From Halorussus caseinilyticus (GTDB lineage: Archaea; Halobacteriota; Halobacteria; Halobacteriales; Haladaptataceae), in NCBI RefSeq assembly GCF_029338395.1, contig NZ_CP119809.1, positions 1,178,001 to 1,242,000 of the forward strand: a stretch of DNA of 64,000 bases. Direction: 5' to 3'. Both the position numbers and the translations under genes were made by a program. Positions within the stretch are counted from its first letter, which is position 1. Every line of letters starts with the position of its first letter. Positions 17,889-26,353 of the stretch are shown piece after piece. The notes beneath the pieces were generated by a model. The model did not search any database. It was not told where the DNA came from and saw only the letters and a list, made by a program, of their open reading frames with translations.

Positions 17889-19937
17889 ATGAGTGACAGT
17901 ATGACCGAGGTGGTCACGACGAACGAGAGTGGCGTCGTCGTGGAGAAGTCCTTCGAGGGGGACGAGTTCGCAGTACCCGCAATCAAGTTCGTGATTCGTT
18001 GCGAGCGAGACGAGCGCGCGACTCTCCGCCTCGCGGACGACATCCCCGAGGAGTTCCCGATGGACAACGTCGGCTTTCACCCCGACTACGAGAACGACAA
18101 CTGGACCGCGTACAAGGACCACCGCGTGGAGTTCGAGCGCGAACTCGAACCCGGCGAGGAACTGGTCACGGTCTACGGCGTCCGACTCGCCGACGGCGAC
18201 GACCCCTCGACGTTCCTCGGCACGCCGAGCATCGAGGGAGTCGCGTCCGGCACGTCCGACTCCGGTTCGGCCGCTCCGGAAACGGCAGACGAACCCGAAC
18301 CGGACCCACAACCCGAGGCGGACGCGGGTGGCCCGGACCTCGACGGCGAAGTCGGCGGCCCGGACGGAAACACCATCACGGACATCGTCTCCGAAGAGGA
18401 CAGCCAACTCGTCCGCGACGTAGTGGCGGGCGAAGAGGACCTCGGACTGGACGACGACGCCGAGGACCCGCTGGCAGGGGACGCCGGGGACGCGGACGAC
18501 CCGCTGGCGGGAGACGCGGACGACCCGCTGGCGACCGGCGGCGAGAACGAGTCGGCGAGCGCGGACGACCCGCTGGCCGAGAGCAACGACGACTTGCTCG
18601 GCGATTCGGACGACCCGCTGGCCGGGGACGCGGACGAAGACGGCGCCGATAGCTTCCTCGACCCCGAGAGCGAGGAAGTAGCCGACGAGACCGAATCGAC
18701 CGACGCGACCGAGGAGGACGCCGTGGTCGAGACCGACGACATGGTTGGAGCGGCCGAGTCGTCCGACTCGGCCGCGGACGACCGCGCGAGCGCCGACGAA
18801 GAAACGCCGGACCTCGCCGACGAGGATGCCGCCCCCGACCCCGACGAACCGGCCGACTCCGACGTTTCGACGCCACCCTCGCAGGTGGCCGACGAGACGA
18901 CGACCGCCGACCCCGAACCGTCGCCGCCGCGTCCCGGAAGCGTCGCGGCCGCGCTCGCCGACGAGATTCGCGCTGGCGAGGTAGACGACGGCGACTTGGA
19001 AGTCCTCCAGCGCGAACTCGACGTGAAGATGCCCGAGAGTACCAACGTCCGCATCCGCCACCTCCAGTCGCGGGTCGAGGACCTCTCGGCGTACACCGAG
19101 GCGCTGGAGGAGTTCATCGACGAGAACGGCGTCGCCGAAGACATCTTCGGCGACTTCGAGGACGACCTCGCACAGATGCGGGCCGACATCGAAGCGTTCG
19201 AGGACGAGGTGCAGGCGGTTCGGACCGAGACCGACGCGACCGACGACCGCGTCGAGGAACTCGACGCGGAACTCTCGGAACTCGAATCCGACCTCGCCGA
19301 ACTCGACGACCTGCGGAGCGACCTCCGCGAGGTCGAAAGCAACCTCCGCGACGACGTGCGCGAGTTCAAGACCGACTTCCGCGAGGACCTCGGGGACCTC
19401 GAAGACGACGTTGAGGGTCTCGAAGGACTCCGCAACGACGTTGAGAGTCTGGAAAGTCTCCGCGAGGAGGTCGAAGACCTCGAAGGACTCCGCGAGGAGG
19501 TCGAAGCGCTGGACGACGTTCGGAAGAAAGTCGAGGCGCTGGAGAGCGTCCGCGGGGAAGTCCAAGCCCTCGAAGACGAACTCGCCGAGGTCAGCGAGGT
19601 CGGCGAGGACGTAGAGACGCTCGAAACCCAACTGGACGAACTCGAAGAACTCGTCGGCGCGAACACCGGCGACGTGACAGCAGTCGGTGACGAACTCGAA
19701 GATGTCCGCGACGAACTACAGGCGGTCCGCGAGGAACTCGGCGACGTGAGCGAGGTGGCCGACGAGGTAGAAAGCGTCTCCGAGAGCGTCGAGTCGCTGT
19801 CTACGGACCTCGACGCGCTGGAGGAGAACCTCACCGCACGGGTCGAGAGCGTCGAGGGCGACGTTGCCGACATCCACGACGAACTCGAAGGCATTCAGGA
19901 GTGGCGCGAGCGAATCAACGACGTGTTCGGCAACTAA
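17889..19937 (+). CDS. Large acidic coiled-coil protein with DDPLA repeats
   Basis: A 682-residue protein in three parts. Residues about 1-110 form a conserved globular domain (VVVEKSFEGDEFAVPAIKF, then FHPDYENDNWTAYKDHRVEF). Residues about 120-370 are disordered, extremely acidic, with a DDPLA motif repeated six or more times (DADDPLAGDADDPLA). Residues about 380-680 form a long coiled coil with heptads such as LEGLREEVEDLEGLREEV and LESLREEVEALDDV. The organisation recalls SMC-like or chemosensory scaffolds, but no ATPase is present. It is followed 15 bases later by a histidine kinase gene, suggesting a shared transcript and possibly a joint sensory role (inference). Confidence 0.8.
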   Translation: MSDSMTEVVTTNESGVVVEKSFEGDEFAVPAIKFVIRCERDERATLRLADDIPEEFPMDNVGFHPDYENDNWTAYKDHRVEFERELEPGEELVTVYGVRLADGDDPSTFLGTPSIEGVASGTSDSGSAAPETADEPEPDPQPEADAGGPDLDGEVGGPDGNTITDIVSEEDSQLVRDVVAGEEDLGLDDDAEDPLAGDAGDADDPLAGDADDPLATGGENESASADDPLAESNDDLLGDSDDPLAGDADEDGADSFLDPESEEVADETESTDATEEDAVVETDDMVGAAESSDSAADDRASADEETPDLADEDAAPDPDEPADSDVSTPPSQVADETTTADPEPSPPRPGSVAAALADEIRAGEVDDGDLEVLQRELDVKMPESTNVRIRHLQSRVEDLSAYTEALEEFIDENGVAEDIFGDFEDDLAQMRADIEAFEDEVQAVRTETDATDDRVEELDAELSELESDLAELDDLRSDLREVESNLRDDVREFKTDFREDLGDLEDDVEGLEGLRNDVESLESLREEVEDLEGLREEVEALDDVRKKVEALESVRGEVQALEDELAEVSEVGEDVETLETQLDELEELVGANTGDVTAVGDELEDVRDELQAVREELGDVSEVADEVESVSESVESLSTDLDALEENLTARVESVEGDVADIHDELEGIQEWRERINDVFGN

Positions 19938-19952
19938 TTGACGACTACTTTT

Positions 19953-21023
19953 ATGTTCTCGCGGTTAGACGTGTCGGTAGTGTCCCAGTATGCCGTCTCG
20001 TTCAGGAACTGGTCGGTCGTCGGACTCGGTGGCGGCCTTCTCGCGGTTTCGGTGAGCTACGTCGCCATCGACGGCACGTTCACCACCCCCGAGTTCGTCC
20101 AGTTCGCCATCCCAACCGCGCTCTCGCTGTTCGTCGTGGCGCTCGGGGTGTGGCTTCGGACGGCGGAGTTTCCGGACAAGTTCGTCGGCGTCGTCTTTCT
20201 CTGGAGTTTCGCGGGCGGCGTGTCGATGGGCCTGCTGACGGGATGGCTCTCGCTACTCCAGTCGATAACGGGCCAACCGATGTTGCAACCCGCGTCTATC
20301 GTCCTGACGAAGGTTACGCTCGGCGTCCTCGGTGGCGGTCTGCTCGGGGCCTACTACGGTCGCCTCCAACAGCGCACCGACGAGTTGGCCGAACAGCGCA
20401 ACCGACTGGACGAGTTCGCCAGCATCGTCTCTCACGACCTCCGGAACCCGATGAACGTCGCGCAGGGCCACCTCGAACTCGCCCGCGAGACCGGCGAGGA
20501 CCGCCACTTCGAGGCGGTCGAGGACGCCCACGACCGCATGGAGCGACTGGTAGACGAGGTGCTGGCGCTCTCTCGGCGCGGCGACACGGTAGACGACCCG
20601 ACCGCTGTGAACCTCAACTGCGCCGCGCGGGAGGCGTGGATGACCGTCGAGACGCCGGAGATGAACCTCCGCGTCGAGACCGACCGAACCGTCGTCTCGG
20701 ACAGCAGGCGACTCAGGGCGCTGTTCGAGAACCTCTTTCGCAACGCGGTAGACCACGGCGGCCAGACCGTCGTCGTCGGCGACATCGACGGTGTTCCCGC
20801 CGACGCGAGTGCTGGCTTCTTCATCGCCGACGACGGGCCGGGTATTCCGCCGGAGGACCGGGAACTCGTCTTCGAGGGCGGTTACTCCACGCAGTCGGAC
20901 GGCACCGGGTTCGGTCTCGCCATCGTCCGGCGCATCGCGGAGGCCCACGACTGGCGGATTCGCATCACCGAGAGCGAGGCGGGCGGCGCGCGCTTCGAGT
21001 TCCTCGGCGGCGGCGGGACGTAG
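19953..21023 (+). CDS. Membrane-bound sensor histidine kinase
   Basis: A 356-residue kinase with four hydrophobic N-terminal segments in the first about 135 residues (SVVGLGGGLLAVSVSYVAI, FAIPTALSLFVVALGVWL, VFLWSFAGGVSMGLLTGWL, VTLGVLGGGLLGAYYG). A linker helix leads to the phospho-acceptor H-box FASIVSHDLRNPMNVAQGHL. The ATPase part has an N-box LFENLFRNAVDHG, G1 DDGPGIPPEDRELVF and G2 STQSDGTGFGLAIVRRI. No PAS or HAMP domain, and no response regulator gene next to it. The start is ATG 19953; a TTG 15 bases earlier overlaps the end of the preceding gene's spacer. Confidence 0.9.
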   Translation: MFSRLDVSVVSQYAVSFRNWSVVGLGGGLLAVSVSYVAIDGTFTTPEFVQFAIPTALSLFVVALGVWLRTAEFPDKFVGVVFLWSFAGGVSMGLLTGWLSLLQSITGQPMLQPASIVLTKVTLGVLGGGLLGAYYGRLQQRTDELAEQRNRLDEFASIVSHDLRNPMNVAQGHLELARETGEDRHFEAVEDAHDRMERLVDEVLALSRRGDTVDDPTAVNLNCAAREAWMTVETPEMNLRVETDRTVVSDSRRLRALFENLFRNAVDHGGQTVVVGDIDGVPADASAGFFIADDGPGIPPEDRELVFEGGYSTQSDGTGFGLAIVRRIAEAHDWRIRITESEAGGARFEFLGGGGT

Positions 21024-21113
21024 CTCCCCCTCGAATCGCCTGCTATCGGCAACCAAGCCACCGGATACCACGAAGCGCAACGCGTTTACTCCCGCCATTC
21101 CATTGAGTGAACA

Positions 21114-22013
21114 ATGACCGAAACGATTCCGGTTGCGGTGCCGCGCAAGGGCCGTCCGCTGGAAGCGGTTCTCCAGCGAGTCGCCGAGGAAGCCGATGCC
21201 GAGGGCGTCGCCGACGAGATTATCTCGACGCTCCGCTACGAGAAAGCCGTCACGAAGGGCGACCAGACCCCGGACGAAGACGCCTACCACCGACTCGCCG
21301 AGTACAGCAACCTCGGCGACCCCGCGAGACCGGACTTCACGCTCCTGCGCGACGACCGGGCCGGAAAGCCCCGCCGAATCGTCTTCGACAGCGTGACCCT
21401 CTCGGCGGGCGACGTGGACCTGCGACTCGTCGGCCGCGAGGAGCCGTTTCGCTCGCTCCGCAAACACGACTTCGCGCTCGGGTTCGACAGCGCCGACCTC
21501 GTGCTGGAGGAAGTCGTGGAGTTGCGACCCGACCCGCTGACCCGAATCGCCGACGTGAACGCCCGCATCGACCCGCACGACACCGACGTTCGGGTCGTCG
21601 CCGGGATGGGCGACACCGTGTATCACACCCTGATGGCGACCCCCGAGACGCTCCCGCAGGGCGACCGACCCACCCGCGAGTTTCTGACGAACTACGAGGG
21701 CGGTCTCTGTATCTCACCGCGCTACGAGCGTCTCGTAGAGGCGGTCCTCGGGACGCGAAACGCCGGGAAACTCGACTTCAACTATCCCGACGAGGACGAA
21801 GAAGAGGAGGCCGCCATCGCCGACACCGGCGCTGGCGTCTACCTGACCGTGACCGGTTCGACGGCGCGCGAACACGGACTGGTCGTCGGCGAGGAACTGT
21901 TCCCCAGCGAGACGGTTCTGATGGAGAACTACGAGGAGAGCGGCGAGGTGGCCGAGCGCGTGAAAGACCTGTTCGCGCGGTCCGAAACCGAGACCGAGAT
22001 GGCGATTTACTGA
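21114..22013 (+). CDS. HisG-like (ATP phosphoribosyltransferase-fold) protein
   Basis: A 299-residue protein that opens like HisG (IPVAVPRKGRPLEAVLQRVA) and has a HisG-like phosphoribosyl-binding stretch near residues 240-260 (IADTGAGVYLTVTGSTAREHGL). Between them is DFALGFDSADLVLEE, similar to the bilobed transferase core. The insert PDEDEEEEAA and the large central region differ from true HisG. It could be a divergent relative with another substrate. Its position far from other his genes gives no help. A two-lobed periplasmic-binding-like fold is the safest call. Confidence 0.6.
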   Translation: MTETIPVAVPRKGRPLEAVLQRVAEEADAEGVADEIISTLRYEKAVTKGDQTPDEDAYHRLAEYSNLGDPARPDFTLLRDDRAGKPRRIVFDSVTLSAGDVDLRLVGREEPFRSLRKHDFALGFDSADLVLEEVVELRPDPLTRIADVNARIDPHDTDVRVVAGMGDTVYHTLMATPETLPQGDRPTREFLTNYEGGLCISPRYERLVEAVLGTRNAGKLDFNYPDEDEEEEAAIADTGAGVYLTVTGSTAREHGLVVGEELFPSETVLMENYEESGEVAERVKDLFARSETETEMAIY

Positions 22014-22092
22014 CCCCGCGGGATGCGGGTCACTTCGGGATGCTCGGCTCAGTGGTGAATATATCGAAGGACGGTGTATATTCGAGCGTCCT

Positions 22093-23136
22093 TCAGCAGA
22101 GCTGGTAGATGTTTCGTTCGTAGACTTCTCGGACTCTATCGCCCCAGTTGTGGGTGTAGGTGTCGATGATGTCGTCGGCCACGTCGCCGCGGAGGTACTT
22201 CACGATGCCCCGGTCGCCCGTCCTATCGCGGAGGTGGGTCGTGAAGAAGTGCCGGAAGTAGTGGGGCGTCACGTTCTCCTCCGCCCCGCCGCCTTGCTGA
22301 TGCCAACCGTACTCACGAGCGTACTTTTTCACGACGGAGTGGACAATATCCGGTGTGATTCGATTCCCCCATCCTTCTCGAGTCGTCGTAAAAAGCGGTT
22401 CGGCAGGCGATGGCGCGTCCGGGCGGACAGCCAGCCATCTTTTGACCGTCTGCTTCAATTCGTCATCCATCGGTATCACGGTCGCCCGCTTTCGTTTGTT
22501 CGAGGCTGAACGGCGTTCTCCGTTGAAGTCTTCGCCGACAGTCGGTTCCGGCGAGACGTAGATTGAATCGGCTTTCCCGTCGAGTTGCGGGCGTGTAACG
22601 CGTTTAGCCTCGACCATCGAAACGTCTCGGAGGTCGAGATTACAGAGTTCACCCGCTCTCATTCCCGTTTTGAGCAACGTAACGACGATAGCTCGGTCGA
22701 GAGGGTGTCGTATTCCCTCCACGAAGGCCCGCATCTCCGACACCGAGATATCTCTGCGAGTCGGATTCGTGTCGATTCGTTCGTCCATCTCCTCGACGAC
22801 GAGCGCCATGGGGTTGGCGTCGAATTCACCGACCTGCGTCATGTATGCGTAGAACCGGTGGAGGTAGGAGGCGTAGGTAGCCACCGTGCTTTCGGCGACA
22901 GTCCCACGGAGTTCGTGCATCCACGCCATGCAGTCGCGTCGAGTCGCCTCGCCGGGCGTCTTGCTGGTCCCCATTGGATTTTCGGAGGGCGTGGCTAGGA
23001 ACGACTCGAACTGCCTGAGAACGCGCTCGTAGGCGTCTCGGGTACGTTCGGTCTTTCCGTGATAGGTCATGTCCTGTAGGAAGTACGCGACCGAATCTTC
23101 GGCACTCTCGTCGCTTCGAGACTTCTCAGTTGCCAT
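22093..23136 (-). CDS. Tyrosine recombinase / integrase
   Basis: XerC/D-type site-specific recombinase of 347 aa. The N-terminal SAM-like core-binding domain is about residues 15-120 (TRDAYERVLRQFESFLA ... STVATYASYLHRFYAYM). The catalytic domain has Arg in LLKTGMRAGELCNLDL, a His-x-x-Arg motif in TPHYFRHFFTTHLRDRTG and the nucleophile Tyr in DIIDTYTHNWGDRV. It overlaps the upstream DUF5805 gene by 11 bases, so the two are translated together. A degenerate copy of the same gene pair lies head-to-head from 23930. It could mediate integration of an element or a local inversion. No att sites could be identified by eye. Confidence 0.92.
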   Translation of the reverse strand: MATEKSRSDESAEDSVAYFLQDMTYHGKTERTRDAYERVLRQFESFLATPSENPMGTSKTPGEATRRDCMAWMHELRGTVAESTVATYASYLHRFYAYMTQVGEFDANPMALVVEEMDERIDTNPTRRDISVSEMRAFVEGIRHPLDRAIVVTLLKTGMRAGELCNLDLRDVSMVEAKRVTRPQLDGKADSIYVSPEPTVGEDFNGERRSASNKRKRATVIPMDDELKQTVKRWLAVRPDAPSPAEPLFTTTREGWGNRITPDIVHSVVKKYAREYGWHQQGGGAEENVTPHYFRHFFTTHLRDRTGDRGIVKYLRGDVADDIIDTYTHNWGDRVREVYERNIYQLC

Positions 23137-23542
23137 CGTTTCCCGAAATCAACGCATATCCTCCGTGACGGCCGCTGTACTGAATTCGGTTCTCCGTCTG
23201 GAGTTGTTGAAGGGTCTCCTCCAGTCTGTCTTCGATGTTGTTCGTCAGTTCGTCGGTGAGTCCGTCCCAAGATAGGTGTTCTGTCGTCGAGAGGACCGAG
23301 AGAACGTGTTCTTCTAAATCACCGCCACCGTTACGTGTACTCTCGGCCTCCGTGTCCGACTCGGGCGTTCCCGTTGCTTCGAACTCGAAGTCGGACCGAC
23401 CGGCCTGTACCATCGTCCGCACGAACTCGCTTTGGCTCATGTCGAGTTCGTCGGCGTGTCGTTTCCACTCCTCCTTCTGATACGCAGGGACGAACGTCTT
23501 TACTACTTTCCGAGACGTATCGACGTTCTCGTCTTCGGACAT
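23126..23542 (-). CDS. DUF5805-like DNA-binding accessory protein of the integrase
   Basis: A 138-residue protein. The N-terminal RKVVKTFVPAYQKEEWKRHADELDMSQSEFVRTMVQAG resembles a ribbon-helix-helix-like motif. The C-terminal HLSWDGLTDELTNNIEDRLEETLQQLQTENRIQYSG resembles a winged helix ending in a beta wing. I recognise the family as DUF5805, which is commonly placed before haloarchaeal integrases. Its stop overlaps the integrase start by 11 nt. A likely role is an excisionase-like or regulatory partner (inference from context). Confidence 0.8.
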   Translation of the reverse strand: MSEDENVDTSRKVVKTFVPAYQKEEWKRHADELDMSQSEFVRTMVQAGRSDFEFEATGTPESDTEAESTRNGGGDLEEHVLSVLSTTEHLSWDGLTDELTNNIEDRLEETLQQLQTENRIQYSGRHGGYALISGNDGN

Positions 23543-23929
23543 ATTTCTCCCCTCTCACCCCACCACTATCAAACTATCCCAGACAAGCAAATAAACAATC
23601 TTATTTTGGAGAGGAGTCCGTCTCGAACACCGATTAGAACCAATTATTTGTGATTATAGCACTGCTTTTGGGTAGTAGCTGTCCTAGACTCACGCCTCTA
23701 ATATCTTCCCCGCTACCGGAAATGTTAGAATTTCTATTATAGTCTACGTCTCGATACGTGGCTGGAGAGGGCAGTCATCTCCGAAAAGCAAAAATTATCT
23801 TAAATATTCTGGCGGGGTTCGTACTGACATCCGGCTACTGGTCGCGGTCGATTCGTCGACAATACTACTTCACCACGATAGAAACAAAAATATTTCTTAA
23901 AGCAATATTTTTGTGGTTAGTTCGAGGAC
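23543..23929. other. AT-rich spacer between two integrase cassettes
   Basis: No gene. It is much more AT-rich than the surroundings, with CAAAAATTATCTTAAATATTC near 23790 and an inverted-repeat-like AAAAATATTT...AATATTTTTG at about 23887-23911. It is a plausible site for promoters of the two divergent cassettes or for recombination. Confidence 0.5.
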
Positions 23930-24159
23930 TCCCGCGGAAGGCCCTAAGAACGACTCCAACCCTAGGGGTCACGGTCTCGAAATCCGTCTCCTCGACCCTC
24001 TGGACTCGGACGACTACCTGTCGTGGGACCGACTGGTCGAGGAGTTATCGGGCGACTTCGAGGACCGACTGGAGGGGACTCCAGCGACTCCAGAACCAGA
24101 ACCGGGTTCAGTACAGCGGCCGCCGGGGTGGGTACACGATGGTGAGCGATGGCGAGTAG
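23930..24159 (+). pseudogene. Remnant of a DUF5805-like gene
   Basis: Only the C-terminal half remains. LDSDDYLSWDRLVEELSGDFEDRLEG is in one frame, then LQRLQNQNRVQYSGRRGGYTMVSDGE in another, so there is a frameshift near 24080. It aligns with the C-terminus of the intact protein at 23126-23542 (HLSWDGLTDEL ... IQYSGRHGGYALISG). The N-terminal DNA-binding half is missing. Like the intact pair, it overlaps the following integrase start by 11 nt. Confidence 0.8.
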
Positions 24160-25195
24160 TCCGACCGCAGACGAGACCGACCCCGACGACCCAATCGGCT
24201 ACTTCCTCGAAGACCTGCGATTCCACGGCAAGAGCGAGCGCACGCGGAAGTACTACGAGCGGGTCCTCTGGGAGTTCGAGCAGTTCCTCGCCGACTCCGA
24301 GCGCAACCCCGGCGGCGAGTCGCTCGCACCCGGCGAGGCGACTCGGCGCGACTGCATGGCGTGGGTCCACGGTCTCCGGACCGACCTCGCGGAGAGTTCG
24401 GTCGCTACCTACGCTTCCTACCTCCACCGGTTCTACGACTACATGACGCAGGTCGGTGAATTCGACGCCAACCCCATGGCGCTCGTCGTCGAGGAGATGA
24501 ACGAGTCCATCGACAAGGACCCGACCCGCCGCGAGATTTCGGTCCCGCAGATGCGGTCGTTCGTCGTCGAAGTGACCCACCCGCTGGAGTGGGCCGTGGT
24601 CGTCAGCCTGTTGAAGACCGGGTTGCGCGTCGGCGAACTCTGCAACCTTGACCTTCGGGACCTCCGACTCTCGGGCGAAGTCGCGGAGGCGTACCGACTC
24701 GGTGCGCGGCCGCAACTCGACGGCCGGGGGAACTCGCTGTTCGTCGCCAGCGTGGACCGCGGCGAGACGGTCAACGCCGAGGAACGCTCGGCGGCGAACA
24801 AGCGCAAGCGCGCCACCATCGTTCCGGTGGACGAGGAACTCGCCGCAGTGCTGACTCGATGGTTGGCAATCCGGCCCGACGCGATTTCGGACGCCGAACC
24901 CCTGTCCGTCAGCACCAGCAAGGAGGTCGGCGACTCACGCCACAGATGGTCCGGAACGTCGTGGAGACTCACGCGCGCGAGGCCGGGTGGTACCGGACGG
25001 GCGGTGGGGCGGAGGAGAACGTGACGCCCCACTACTTCCGGCACTTCTTCACGACCCACCTCCGCGATAGGACGGGCGACCGGGGTATCGTGAAGTACCT
25101 CCGCGGCGACGTGGCCGACGACATCACCGACACCTACACCCACAACTGGGGCGACCGAGTTCGGGAAGTCCACGAGCAAAACATCTATCGCTGTT
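24149..25195 (+). pseudogene. Frameshifted tyrosine integrase copy
   Basis: Paralogue of the integrase at 22093-23136; blocks such as STVATYASYLHRFY and YMTQVGEFDANPMALVVEEM are near-identical. The first frame runs through KTGLRVGELCNLDL to about 24930, where the reading shifts. The HYFRHFFTTHLRDRTG and DITDTYTHNWGDRV motifs continue in another frame, and the native stop after NIY is lost so the frame runs on. The catalytic residues are still encoded but on split frames. Either a decayed duplicate or an indel error. Confidence 0.85.
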
Positions 25196-25514
25196 GTAAT
25201 CTCGTCGGCTCTGTCGTCGCGCCGCTCCGCAGTCGGCGCGGTTCGACCGTCCGACGACTCGCTGCCGACGGTGTGAGTAATCCGGCGTCCGCGACGGATA
25301 TTTCGAGAGTTGGTGGTGACCGCGCCAAGAATGTGTGGCATCTAACTTTTCCGGGCGGTCTGTTTCGCACGTATAAATTACTTTTCGATATATGGAATCT
25401 CGGGGTGGTGGGGTGTACGTCGAGCCCACCGAATCCGGGAAAACAACCGGTGCTTGACGCTCCTTCGGCGTCGCTCGGTACGACGCGACGAGTTCAACTA
25501 TCCCAAACATATCT
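25196..25514. other. Gap after the broken integrase
   Basis: No gene supported. A short AT-rich patch CGTATAAATTACTTTTCGA occurs near 25370. There is no clear repeat. Confidence 0.4.
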
Positions 25515-25750
25515 CTAGTCGCCAGTCAGAAACACCGCGCCGAACAGCGCGACCAGCGAGGCCCCCGAAAGGCCCAGAACGACCGGCGTCGCCGCCGCTA
25601 CCGACTGTTCCATCCGGAAGTACCACCGCCACGTCTGTCGGGTCTCGGCGACGGCCGCGACCAGACGACGCCCGCGACGACGACCAGAAGCGCCCCGACG
25701 AGGACGAACGGCGCGAGTGGGGCGACCCGGCGGGCGGACGCTTCACGCAT
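25515..25750 (-). pseudogene. Frameshifted small membrane protein
   Basis: It starts at ATG 25750, overlapping the stop of the previous gene, with APFVLVGALLVVVAGVVWS. It then shifts frame near 25660 to LVAAVAETRQTWRWYFRMEQSVAAATPVVLGLSGASL and FGAVFLTGD, ending at 25515. The span of 236 nt is not a multiple of three. Intact it would be about 78 residues with two membrane helices. Third member of a run of three small membrane genes. Confidence 0.55.
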
Positions 25751-26004
25751 CCGACCACCGCCCGCGGACCGCGACGAACAGGCCGAAGAGGGGCACGAGC
25801 GCCGCCAGCAGGTACTGGACGAACAGGCCGACGAAACTCAGCGTCGATTCGAGGTGGATAGACCAGTGCCACGTCCCCTTCACCTCGGCGATGACGGCGA
25901 TGGTGCCGATGACGAGCAACGAGAGACCGAGCAGTGCGGTCAGGGCGTACACCGACCCCCGGAGCAGTCCGAGGGCGCGGCGACGCGAACGTGTCTCCCT
26001 GCAC
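25743..26004 (-). pseudogene. Small membrane protein with probable N-terminal frameshift
   Basis: A coherent frame encodes ALGLLRGSVYALTALLGLSLLVIGTIAVIAEVKGTWHW and SFVGLFVQYLLAALVPLFGLFVAV, two or three membrane helices. It has no good start in its own frame. A GTG at 26004, right after the upstream stop, starts a frame (QGDTFASPR) that joins after a 1-nt shift; 262 nt is 3n+1. A shorter GTG start inside the frame is the alternative. Confidence 0.5.
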
Positions 26005-26007
26005 GTG

Positions 26008-26160
26008 CTACCCCCAGTAGGTTCGATAGGCGTCGTAGACGACGAGACCGAAGACGACCGCACCGACCGCGAGTATCAGACTCGCGGTGTCGGCCGCCAG
26101 CGGCAGGTTCATCCCGGTCCCACCGTGGGGCGGTCCGATTGCTACCACTACTCGGGTCAT
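26008..26160 (-). CDS. Small single-helix membrane protein
   Basis: A 50-residue protein with one hydrophobic segment, TASLILAVGAVVFGLVVYDAY, ending RTYWG. ATG 26160 is supported by the TATA-like GAATTTATG about 24 bases upstream on this strand. A second ATG at 26112 would give 34 residues. It is the first of three small membrane genes that overlap or abut. Function unknown. Confidence 0.55.
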   Translation of the reverse strand: MTRVVVAIGPPHGGTGMNLPLAADTASLILAVGAVVFGLVVYDAYRTYWG

Positions 26161-26353
26161 TCACGTTCGAACACATAAATTCTTACGTCTATATTGAACT
26201 TCCCTCGGAAGGTAACGACCGGGCGACACCCGCCGGAGGAACGTCCCGCGTGTACAACGATACGAGACACTCCGGTAAAGAATACGCTCGGACGATATTT
26301 TATAATATAGGACGCCGACAAATTTTTACGTTACGTATATCTAAAACAGAACA

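Noticed and set aside
17322-19631. A 769-codon frame antisense to the coiled-coil gene
   Set aside because: It is a mirror of the acidic coiled-coil gene caused by GC-rich third positions. It has no start signal or coherent domain.
18173-19894. A 573-codon Ser-rich antisense frame
   Set aside because: Its low-complexity Ser/Thr content comes from the reverse complement of Glu/Asp/Leu codons in the sense gene.
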